From Betaproteobacteria bacterium HGW-Betaproteobacteria-1 (GTDB lineage: Bacteria; Pseudomonadota; Gammaproteobacteria; Burkholderiales; Methylophilaceae): a stretch of DNA of 64,000 nt. The translations under genes and the position numbers were made by a program. The DNA lies in assembly GCA_002842435.1 (NCBI GenBank), contig PHCX01000001.1, positions 1-64,000 on the forward strand. Direction: 5' to 3'. Shown here piece by piece: positions 57,216 to 64,000 of the stretch (position 1 is the stretch's first letter; each line of letters opens with the position of its first letter). A model generated the notes under the pieces. It saw only the letters and a program-made list of their open reading frames with translations. It ran no database searches and was not told where the DNA came from.

Positions 57216-57761
57216 TCAGGCTGCCTCTTTTAGCGCCACTTTCGGGAAGTCGATCTCAACCCGGCTAGCCTTGCCCAGTATGTTGGTCAGAACGTTCATG
57301 CCAACATGGGTAATCACCTCGACGATGTCCGCCTCGCTGTAGCCGGCATCGCGCATGGACTGCAACTCCGCGTTGGTGACCTCGCCATTGTGCTCGGCCA
57401 GGGCGCGGGCAAATCTGACTGCCACCGCTGCCTTGGCGTCCTGACTGGAGCCGGCGCGGTTGGCTTCGATTTCCGCCCCGTTCAAACCGGCTTTGCGGCC
57501 GATGGCGGTGTGTGCTGACAGGCAGTATTCGCACTGGTTTTGCTGGGCCAATGCCAGCGCTATACGTTCGCGGGTGGCGGCGTCCAGCGAACCGTAGTTG
57601 GCGATGTGATGCAAGCCGAGGAAGGCTTTCAAGGCATCCGGCGAGTGGGCAAACACCCGCAAGAAGTTAGGCACCATGCCCAACTGGCTTTGGATCGCAT
57701 CCAACAGGCTGCGTTGTTCGGTGTTGGCGCTTTCGTTGCTGATGGTAGTAATACGGCTCAT
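57216..57761 (-). CDS. Carboxymuconolactone decarboxylase/AhpD-like protein
   Basis: A 181-residue AhpD-like protein with NQCEYCLSAHTAIGRKAG (CxxC plus His) and LGMVPNFLRVFAHSPDALKA. Third of its kind in this window. RBS is GGAG. It is first in the leftward set and divergent to the LysR gene, its probable regulator. Confidence 0.92.
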   Translation of the reverse strand: MSRITTISNESANTEQRSLLDAIQSQLGMVPNFLRVFAHSPDALKAFLGLHHIANYGSLDAATRERIALALAQQNQCEYCLSAHTAIGRKAGLNGAEIEANRAGSSQDAKAAVAVRFARALAEHNGEVTNAELQSMRDAGYSEADIVEVITHVGMNVLTNILGKASRVEIDFPKVALKEAA

Positions 57762-57866
57762 GATAGTTCTCCAAATAATGAAAGGGGTTGTTAGTCGCCT
57801 GTGTAACTCAGCAGGTGGAGATAGTGTGTGTTATTGCAAAATAATAAAGAATAGTTAAAATTATCA

Positions 57867-57885
57867 ATTTACTATTCCAGTAAAT
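57867..57885. promoter_or_regulatory. Probable LysR operator
   Basis: ATTTACT-5-AGTAAAT is a perfect inverted repeat with 7-bp arms of the AT-rich T-N11-A form bound by LysR regulators. It lies 10 bp before the lysR start and 105 bp from the divergent AhpD-like gene, as expected for joint control. Confidence 0.6.
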
Positions 57886-57895
57886 GAAATAATAA

Positions 57896-58795
57896 ATGGA
57901 CAGGCTGCATTTAATGAGTGTGTATGTCGCGGTGGTCGAGGCGGAAGGCTTCGCCGGTGGCGCGCGTAAGCTGCACATGTCGCCTCCAGCCGTGACACGT
58001 GCAATTGCGGCCTTGGAAGATCGATTGGGTGTCAAATTGCTGAACCGCACCACCCGTCACGTGCGGATGACCGAAGCCGGCCAGAAATACTACGAAGACG
58101 CCAAACGCATTATCGCCCTAGCCGATGAAGCCGACGACGCGGCACTGGGCATCAATGCCGAACCGCGCGGCCAACTCACTGTCACCGCTTCTGTTTTGTT
58201 TGGCCGCTTGTATGTGATGCCCGGTATCGTCGAGTATTTGCGCCGTTACCCGGTGGTGGAAGTCAATGCGCTGTTCGTCGACCGGGTGGTCAACATGCTG
58301 GAGGAAGGCGTGGACGTAGCAATCCGCATTGCCGAATTGCCCGATTCGTCATACCGGGCGCTGCGAGTCGGCTCAGTAAGACGAGTACTGTGCGCATCGC
58401 CAGATTATCTGGATACGCACGGAATTCCGCAAACGCCGGACGATTTGCTCAAGCATCAAATCATCCTGGCGCGCGGCTTGAATCCGAATAATGAAATGCG
58501 ATTTCTGCGTGACGGTCTGCCGCAAACGGTCAAGTTACAACCGGTATTGAGCGTCAGCGACAACGACTCTGCGGCCTGTGCAGCCATGGCTGGCCTCGGC
58601 ATTACCCGTCTGCTGTCCTACCAAATAGCCGAGCCGCTACAGTCAGGCAAACTGAAAGTCGTACTCAGCGAGTTCGAAAGCCCACCGGTTCCAGTCCATA
58701 TTCTGCACCGTGAAGGTCGCCATTCGTCAGCGAAAGTCCGATCGTTTGTCGATTTGATGGCGGAGCGTTTGCGGACGGAGTTGTCGCTGAATTAA
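57896..58795 (+). CDS. LysR family transcriptional regulator
   Basis: A 299-residue LysR protein: N-terminal winged helix (LHLMSVYVAVVEAEGFAGGA, SPPAVTRAIAALEDRLGVKL, LNRTTRHVRMTEAG) and C-terminal periplasmic-binding-like effector domain. Divergent to the AhpD-PNPOx-GST-DUF1348 genes. The effector is unknown. Confidence 0.94.
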   Translation: MDRLHLMSVYVAVVEAEGFAGGARKLHMSPPAVTRAIAALEDRLGVKLLNRTTRHVRMTEAGQKYYEDAKRIIALADEADDAALGINAEPRGQLTVTASVLFGRLYVMPGIVEYLRRYPVVEVNALFVDRVVNMLEEGVDVAIRIAELPDSSYRALRVGSVRRVLCASPDYLDTHGIPQTPDDLLKHQIILARGLNPNNEMRFLRDGLPQTVKLQPVLSVSDNDSAACAAMAGLGITRLLSYQIAEPLQSGKLKVVLSEFESPPVPVHILHREGRHSSAKVRSFVDLMAERLRTELSLN

Positions 58796-59117
58796 TCGCT
58801 TTTTTGACTTCCCCGGTGTTTTTGACGATTAACCATTTGCCGCCAAAGGATAGCTAACTCTTGTAAGCAAACGAACTGACCGCTGACTTCATCACCGCAA
58901 GCTGCTTCTCCAATAATGTAGTGAGCACTTGTCCCTAGTTAAAATCGTCATCGATAATTTGATGACTAATCCGGGATGAACCAATCCAAAGCCTGAACAT
59001 GTAAGCTAACACTCGCCTGTCCTCAACTGGGCTCACTTACGTCAGGATTTATGGCCTCACTTTTCTTTTATCTGGAGGCGGAGCATGATGGCTTGGAGGG
59101 TACATTGGAGGATGCCG
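58796..59117. other. Gap before the phospholipase-D family gene, with repeat copy 1
   Basis: This 322-bp gap holds no convincing gene. Most of it is the first copy (58882-59004) of a diverged direct repeat found again at 60513-60629. The remainder has a good ribosome site for the gene starting at 59118. Confidence 0.6.
58882..59004 (+). repeat. Direct repeat, copy 1
   Basis: About 123 bp that share with 60513-60629 the ordered blocks gctgacttc, caccgcaa, ccaataatgt, gtcatcgataatttgatg, cgggat/cgggta and acatgtaa. The copies flank the phospholipase-D family gene and each lies upstream of a rightward gene. Confidence 0.65.
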
Positions 59118-60512
59118 ATGAACATTAGCAAGACCGCCTATACAAGCAAAATAACACTTGCGGCAGTACTTTGCCTGGCATTGTTCGTCAGTTGCGGCTC
59201 GATTCCCACCATGGTGCCCGACATGGCACTGCAGCCAGCGCGCCCTGTACAACTCGAGGGTGCGCAAGGCCCCCTATCTGCCAAGCAGAGCAAGGCCATC
59301 CTCGCCAAGCTGGAAAAGCATGGAGATGACACCAACATCTTCGATAAACACCTGGCTCTGGAAGCGGAGATAGTCGGCAGCCCATTGGTGGTGGGTAACA
59401 AAGTGGAGTTACTGGTCGATGGACCAACCACATATGACGCCATGTTCGCCGCCATAGAGAGTGCGAAGGACCATATCAATATGGAAACCTTCATCATCGA
59501 AGACGACGAGATCGGCCAGCGTTTCGCCAAGCTATTGATCGGCAAGCAACAAAGCGGTGTACAGGTCAATCTGATATACGACAGCGTGGGGTCGCTCAAC
59601 ACCCCCAAGGAGTTCTTCAAGTTGCTGCAAGACAGCGGTGTGAATGTACTGGAGTTCAATCCGATCAATCCGCTTGCCGCACGCAAAGGCTGGCAGTTCA
59701 ACCGGCGCGATCACCGCAAGCTGTTGATCGTCGATGGCCAGGTCGCCTTCGTGGGAGGCATCAACATCAGTAGCGTGTATTCCAGCGGCTCATTCAGCAA
59801 TTCCAGATCGACCCCAAGCAAACAAACCTGGCGCGATACGCATTTGCGCATGGCGGGGCCGGTGGTCGACGAATTCCAGAAGCTGTTCATGGCGACATGG
59901 AGCGAGCAAAAGGGCGACCCCTTGGTGCCGAAAGATTATTTCCCCGAGCCAGGCAGCAAAGGCAACGAAGTGGTACGTGCCATTGGCAGTTCGCCAGAAG
60001 AACCGTACAGCCAGATCTACGTAACCCTGCTGTCTGCCATCAATAGTGCGGAAACCCGGGTTTGCCTGACCAATGCCTATTTTGTTCCCGACCCACAACT
60101 GCTAGCCGCACTGAAAGAGGCAGTGCAGCGTGGAGTGGAGGTGCAGCTGTTGCTGCCCGGGAGAACGGATTCAGTCTTGGTGTTTTATGCATCGCGCTCC
60201 TTTTATGACGAATTGCTGAACGCCGGCGTAAAAATCCATGAGCGCGAGAATGTCCTGCTGCATGCCAAAACCGCAGTGGTTGACGGGGTGTGGTCAACCA
60301 TCGGTTCCACCAATCTGGATTGGCGTAGTTTCATCAACAATCAGGAAATCAATGCGGTCATTCTCGGTCAGGGTTTCGGCGAACAAATGCAGGCCTTGTT
60401 CGAGAAGGATCTCGAATCCTCCAGACAGATCACGCTAGGAGCGTGGCGGAAGCGGTCGATGATCGACCGCATCAAGGAAAAAGCGGCACGATTATGGGCA
60501 CGCTGGCTGTAA
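59118..60512 (+). CDS. Phospholipase D/cardiolipin synthase family lipoprotein
   Basis: A 464-residue protein with two HKD motifs, HRKLLIVD at His199 and HAKTAVVD at His382, the active-site pair of the phospholipase-D superfamily. IIEDDEIGQRFAKLL, GGINISSVYSSGSF and GSTNLDWRSF fit cardiolipin synthases. The N-terminus is a signal peptide ending LFVSC (Cys26), so it may be a lipoprotein, unlike the membrane-helix start of ClsA. The start at 59118 follows GGAGG; an upstream extension is less likely. Substrate unproven. Confidence 0.88.
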   Translation: MNISKTAYTSKITLAAVLCLALFVSCGSIPTMVPDMALQPARPVQLEGAQGPLSAKQSKAILAKLEKHGDDTNIFDKHLALEAEIVGSPLVVGNKVELLVDGPTTYDAMFAAIESAKDHINMETFIIEDDEIGQRFAKLLIGKQQSGVQVNLIYDSVGSLNTPKEFFKLLQDSGVNVLEFNPINPLAARKGWQFNRRDHRKLLIVDGQVAFVGGINISSVYSSGSFSNSRSTPSKQTWRDTHLRMAGPVVDEFQKLFMATWSEQKGDPLVPKDYFPEPGSKGNEVVRAIGSSPEEPYSQIYVTLLSAINSAETRVCLTNAYFVPDPQLLAALKEAVQRGVEVQLLLPGRTDSVLVFYASRSFYDELLNAGVKIHERENVLLHAKTAVVDGVWSTIGSTNLDWRSFINNQEINAVILGQGFGEQMQALFEKDLESSRQITLGAWRKRSMIDRIKEKAARLWARWL

Positions 60513-60629
60513 GCTGACTTCAGCACCGCAAACGATCCTTCCAATAATGTCGTGACAATTGTTCATTGCCAAAAATTGTCATCGATAATTTGATGCCCCA
60601 TCCCGGGTAAAACAATCAAAAACATGTAA
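60513..60629 (+). repeat. Direct repeat, copy 2
   Basis: About 117 bp diverged from copy 1 at 58882-59004; the best conserved core is gtcatcgataatttgatg. It begins at the stop codon of the phospholipase-D family gene and lies upstream of the Crp/Fnr-type gene. Together the copies bound a 1.6-kb segment. Confidence 0.65.
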
Positions 60630-60732
60630 TCCCAAGCGGCGTAGTAGCGCCCTGCAAATGCTTTGAGAAGAAAATGTGAATCTCCGTGCATGCGGCGATC
60701 GCTTGAATTATCTCCCGATGCGCTTCGAAACT

Positions 60733-60777
60733 CGGGAACTTTTCCCGATAAAAACATAACCACTATGTACTATAGTG
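60733..60777 (+). promoter_or_regulatory. Two inverted repeats before the Crp/Fnr-type gene
   Basis: CGGGAA-3-TTCCCG at 60733-60747 and CACTAT-5-ATAGTG at 60761-60777 lie 65-110 bp before the start codon in a gap of 329 bp that otherwise holds only repeat copy 2. Either may be an operator, possibly for the regulator itself. Confidence 0.4.
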
Positions 60778-60841
60778 ATATTTGAACGTCGCTTTTCTGC
60801 ATTCCGCAACTGAGTCCAACCTTCACTCAATTGGAAACACC

Positions 60842-61567
60842 ATGTCGGAGTTGCACAGCCCTCGCCAGAACCACCTGCTCGCCGCCCTGCCGGAGGCGGA
60901 ATACGAGCGCCTGCTCCCCCATCTCGAACTGACCAGTTTATCGCTCGGCGAAGTCCTTTACGAGTCCGGGGATAGTTTGCAATACGCCTATTTCCCCACC
61001 GACTGTATCATTTCACTGCTTTACGTCCTGGCCACAGGCCAGTCAGCGGAAATCGCCGTCATCGGTAACGAGGGCGTCCTCGGCATCGCATTGTTCATGG
61101 GTGGCGACACCATGCCGAACCGGGCTGTCGTACAGAGTTCTGGCTGGGGCTACCGGTTGCGTGCAAATCTGATACAAAAGGAGTTCGACCGCAACGGCCC
61201 GCTGCTTCACCTGCTGCTGCGCTATACCCAGGCGCTGATTACCCAGATGGCGCAAACGGCGGTGTGCAATCGACATCATAATGTGGATCAGCAACTCTGC
61301 CGCTGGCTGCTGCTCAGCCTCGACCGGCTGCCCGGCAACCAGTTGAGCATGACCCAGGAACTGATCGCCAACATGCTGGGCGTGCGTCGCGAAGGTGTCA
61401 CTGATGCGGCAGGAAAACTGCATCGCGCAGGATTGATCGATTACTGCCGCGGCCACATCGTCGTACTCGACCGGCCTGGACTGGAAGCTCGCGTTTGCGA
61501 GTGTTACCAGGTGGTCAAAACAGAATTCGATCGCCTGCTCCCTGCGTTCGGCAACTTGCCTCATTGA
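60842..61567 (+). CDS. Crp/Fnr family transcriptional regulator
   Basis: A 241-residue regulator with an N-terminal cyclic-nucleotide-binding-like beta roll (LSLGEVLYESGDSLQYAYFP, GQSAEIAVIGNEGVLGIALF) and a C-terminal winged helix (LSMTQELIANMLGVRREGVT). No Fnr-type N-terminal cysteine cluster. It resembles a common proteobacterial subgroup of unknown ligand. The ATG at 60842 is chosen; a TTG 20 codons earlier is possible. Confidence 0.9.
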   Translation: MSELHSPRQNHLLAALPEAEYERLLPHLELTSLSLGEVLYESGDSLQYAYFPTDCIISLLYVLATGQSAEIAVIGNEGVLGIALFMGGDTMPNRAVVQSSGWGYRLRANLIQKEFDRNGPLLHLLLRYTQALITQMAQTAVCNRHHNVDQQLCRWLLLSLDRLPGNQLSMTQELIANMLGVRREGVTDAAGKLHRAGLIDYCRGHIVVLDRPGLEARVCECYQVVKTEFDRLLPAFGNLPH

Positions 61568-61712
61568 TATCGGCCTGCTGCGCTTGTAGCGCGTTGGCTA
61601 TATCGTCCCAAGCCTCGACACATATCAATAACGCAGATGGCTTTTACGCGTAAACCATGCCGGCATGGCATGTAGTCGTTTTACAGGTGGATTGTCTTGT
61701 CGCGAAATAGAT

Positions 61713-61732
61713 TGGCGCCTATCAGGGCGCCA
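61713..61732. other. Inverted repeat downstream of the glycine-zipper gene
   Basis: TGGCGCC-6-GGCGCCA, 7-bp perfect arms, between the convergent regulator and lipoprotein genes. It may terminate either transcript, though no U run is evident. A 12-bp palindrome CATGCCGGCATG lies nearby at 61656. Confidence 0.35.
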
Positions 61733-61818
61733 GGATGGACTTACATTCTTTGGGCTATCTCAATGGTAATGCGTTCGCTGCGCCAACCCTGATGGGCCGG
61801 CGCAGTGCATATAACGCA

Positions 61819-62040
61819 TCAATCGTCATCGGCTACTTCATGACCGATGACACCGCCAACGGCCGCACCACCTACTGTTCCGATAGCACTGCCGCCGGTA
61901 AGGACAGCACCACCTACGGCACCGACCCCGGCACCGATGGCCGTGCTTTTATCCTGTGCCGACATGCCGGCACAACCACCCAGGCCAAGCAGCATGGCTG
62001 CAGCCACTGCGCCCAAGGCTAATCTTTGTATCGTTTTCAT
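61819..62040 (-). CDS. Glycine-zipper lipoprotein (OsmB-like)
   Basis: A 73-residue lipoprotein: signal peptide with lipobox LGGC (GLGGCAGMSAQDK), then a glycine-zipper helical hairpin (AIGAGVGAVGGAVLTGG and TVGGAAVGGVIGHEVADDD). Such proteins sit in the outer membrane and are often stress induced. RBS is GAGG. Confidence 0.88.
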   Translation of the reverse strand: MKTIQRLALGAVAAAMLLGLGGCAGMSAQDKSTAIGAGVGAVGGAVLTGGSAIGTVGGAAVGGVIGHEVADDD

Positions 62041-62470
62041 GGGATTACCTCTTTCCAGAATATCGTACTTACAATGTATCCGGCATTTCGTGCCTCTTCG
62101 AGTGCAGCTTGTAACTGGCCAAAACAGGCCTTCACCTGATTCAGGCAGTTATCCATGACGCCACTTTCAATCTTGCGCATTGCCGCGGTGCAGACATTGC
62201 ACCCTCGTTGACTCGGATGGTTTCATTTTATGGTGATTGCTCCTCACTGTCGGTCTGCTGGCACACATAGGCGGAAACCTGCAGGACGAGCGGGGTGAGT
62301 AGGCGAGTAGCCCAGACATCACCATGAACGCATCGCGCGGACTACTTTGTTTGGAATGATTACCCATCTTCGCTTGATCCGCGTCGGCCTTCAATCTGGC
62401 TGGCGCATGCCTTGCACTTTAAGTGGGCTAACGCACAGACCCGCCATGATGGAAAAGGAAAATTGGCTGG
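62041..62470. other. Gap without a recognised gene
   Basis: 430 bp with only short open frames that show no family features or ribosome sites. A promoter for the leftward lipoprotein and one for the rightward signalling gene should be here; none is clear enough to place. Confidence 0.5.
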
Positions 62471-63829
62471 ATGCCAAACCGAATTCTCATCATCACAGAT
62501 GCCCCTGCAGATGCCAAAGCACTCAAAGCTGTGCTGAGCAGGTCAATAGAGGGGCCTTTCGCTGTCAAATGGGTGAGACGTCTTGCAACCGGGCTCAAAA
62601 GCCTGCGCGCGGGCGGTTTCGAGGCCATCATCGTGGATTTGTCACTACCTGACGGTAGCGGCATCGCCGCCTTCGAACGCTTGTACGCTGCCGCGCAACA
62701 TACGCCGATCGTGACGCTGAGCGCAGGGACCGATAACACGCTGGCGATAGAGGCGGTGCAGCGCGGCGCGCAAGGCTATCTGACGAAAGGCTATTTCGTC
62801 AGCCACCTGGTGCCGCAAGTGCTGCGCAACATCATCCAGCGCAAGGCCATTGAACTCACCTACTACAATGATAAGGAACGCGCCGAAATCGCGCTCAACT
62901 CGATCAGCGACGCCGTCATCTGCACTGACATCTCCGGCAACGTCGATTACCTGAACATCGCGGCAGAAACCATGACCGGCTGGTCGCGGGCGGAAGCACA
63001 CGGACGTCCGGTCGGTGAGGTGTTCAGGATCATCAATGGCGACACACTCGAGCTGGCGCCGAGTCCGGTCGACCTGGTGCTGCAGTCGAACGAGCCGATG
63101 GGATTGCATGCCGACACCGTCCTGATCCGGCGGGATGGCAGCGAAACCCCCATCGAGGATTCCGCTGCGCCTATCCATGACTGGGATGGCCGCCTGACCG
63201 GCGTAGTGATCGTATTTCATGATGTCAACGCGGCCAAAGCCATGACCATGAAAATGGCGCACCTGGCCCACCACGATTTCCTCACCGACTTGCCGAATCG
63301 CGTGCTATTGAACGACCGTATCGCGCAGGCTATTTCCTTGGCGAAACGCAACGGCACGCAACTCGCCGTGCTGTTCCTGGACCTGGACAATTTCAAGCTC
63401 ATCAACGATACGTTCGGGCATGCTGGCGGCGACAAACTGCTGCAATCGGTGGCGCAACGCTTGCATACCTGTGTGCGCAGCTCCGATACTGTCAGCCGTG
63501 CGGGGGGAGACGAATTCATCATCCTGCTGTCGGGCGGCATCTACGAGCAAGACGCGGCGCTGACCGCCGACAAGATACTCGCCGAACTGGCCCGGCCACA
63601 TCTTATCGACAACCGCGAATCTCAAATCACCACCAGCATCGGCATCAGCGTCTACCCGGCCGACGGCCAGGATGCGGAAACCCTGATCAGGAATGCGGAC
63701 ATCGCGATGTATACCGCCAAGGAAAAGGGCCACGCCAACTACCAGTTCTTTGGGTGGCGAAATGAATATCCGCACGCTCGAACGCCAAGTCATGGAAGCC
63801 AATCTACGGCGTGCGCTGGTCAGGAATAA
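62471..63829 (+). CDS. Response regulator-PAS-diguanylate cyclase, C-terminus frameshifted
   Basis: A 452-residue frame. Domains are a receiver (Asp56 in IIVDLSLPDGSG), a PAS domain (about 135-255; AEIALNSISDAVICTDISGN) and a GGDEF domain with intact RAGGDEFIILLSG. After QFF at about position 63751 the reading shifts to an unrelated tail (GWRNEYPHARTPSHG). The proper continuation is found in the +1 frame. The cyclase part may still be active. Confidence 0.85.
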   Translation: MPNRILIITDAPADAKALKAVLSRSIEGPFAVKWVRRLATGLKSLRAGGFEAIIVDLSLPDGSGIAAFERLYAAAQHTPIVTLSAGTDNTLAIEAVQRGAQGYLTKGYFVSHLVPQVLRNIIQRKAIELTYYNDKERAEIALNSISDAVICTDISGNVDYLNIAAETMTGWSRAEAHGRPVGEVFRIINGDTLELAPSPVDLVLQSNEPMGLHADTVLIRRDGSETPIEDSAAPIHDWDGRLTGVVIVFHDVNAAKAMTMKMAHLAHHDFLTDLPNRVLLNDRIAQAISLAKRNGTQLAVLFLDLDNFKLINDTFGHAGGDKLLQSVAQRLHTCVRSSDTVSRAGGDEFIILLSGGIYEQDAALTADKILAELARPHLIDNRESQITTSIGISVYPADGQDAETLIRNADIAMYTAKEKGHANYQFFGWRNEYPHARTPSHGSQSTACAGQE

Positions 63830-63923
63830 GTTTGACCTGCATCACCAGCCCAAGGCCAATCTGGCGAATGGCAGGATCACCGGCCTAAACACTGTTGCAC
63901 TGAGGAGGCGACCGCTTGTCTGA
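63752..63923 (+). pseudogene. Frameshifted and truncated EAL-domain remnant
   Basis: In the +1 frame relative to the GGDEF gene, GEMNIRTLERQVMEANLRRA, then LVRNKFDLHHQPKANLANGR and ITGLNTVALRRRPLV match the usual start of an EAL phosphodiesterase domain (compare LHYQPKVDLxTGxIxGxEALxRW). The EAL triad itself is replaced by LNT, and a stop follows at 63921. The domain is therefore broken both by a frameshift and by early loss; no EAL sequence is seen to position 64000. Confidence 0.75.
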
Positions 63924-64000
63924 CAGCACGCCTACCGGGCATTGCGCGCTGCCTTTCTGCAACGACCACCGAATTTACGAGCTGGCGTCGCTGCTTGTTC

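Noticed and set aside
62167..62394. 75-codon minus-strand frame
   Set aside because: No ribosome site, no known pattern, low-complexity polar sequence; not supported as a gene.

Overview
The window is a large flagellar and chemotaxis island followed by an accessory region rich in redox, stress and signalling genes. Enterobacterial-type flagellar control (FlhDC, FliA-type promoters, FlgM, FliT), moderate GC content and small FlaG and FhlB genes suggest a motile betaproteobacterium, possibly of the order Nitrosomonadales (for example a Methylophilaceae or Gallionellaceae relative). This placement is inferred from gene content and family resemblance, not from a marker gene.

Positions 1-9830 run on the minus strand: flhD-flhC, a membrane-bound methyltransferase, motA-motB, a CheZ-like phosphatase, cheY, cheA, cheW and a chemoreceptor cut by the window edge that carries tandem 91-residue HAMP-like repeats. 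An 0.8-kb control region with a strong hairpin separates flhDC from a divergent two-component system (10645-13025). A 1477-residue multi-PAS/GAF/GGDEF/EAL protein (13220-17653) follows. Positions 18046-23179 hold the filament block fliC-flaG-fliD-fliS-fliT, a second FliK-like gene and fhlB. fliE stands alone and divergent to fliFGHIJK and fliLMNOPQR (23916-35081). The rod, hook and ring operons flgBCDEFGHIJKL run on the minus strand (35303-45328) and end at a clear intrinsic terminator. flgA, flgM and flgN (45540-47260) close the flagellar part. FliA (sigma-28) type promoters can be read before fliC, flgM and flgK, fitting the late class of the hierarchy.

Positions 47300-64000 are accessory. 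A 44-residue Cys/Met/His-bearing membrane peptide sits at the head of an ECF sigma, zinc-type anti-sigma and DoxX operon. An AraC-type regulator diverges from a run encoding an AhpD-like protein, an SRPBCC protein (both with cysteine-rich tails), a second AhpD-like protein, an NrtS-like membrane protein and an HD-GYP protein with an extra zinc ribbon. A c-type cytochrome with twelve Asn-Pro-Cys repeats pairs with an uncharacterised protein. A LysR regulator diverges from an AhpD-like, PNPOx-reductase, GST and DUF1348 set. Last come a phospholipase-D family lipoprotein flanked by diverged direct repeats, a Crp/Fnr-type regulator, a glycine-zipper lipoprotein, and a response regulator-PAS-GGDEF gene whose EAL half has decayed by frameshift.

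The best candidates for undescribed biology are the small-peptide/ECF/DoxX operon, the NPC-repeat cytochrome with its partner, and the cysteine-tailed AhpD/SRPBCC cluster. Roles for these are inferred only.
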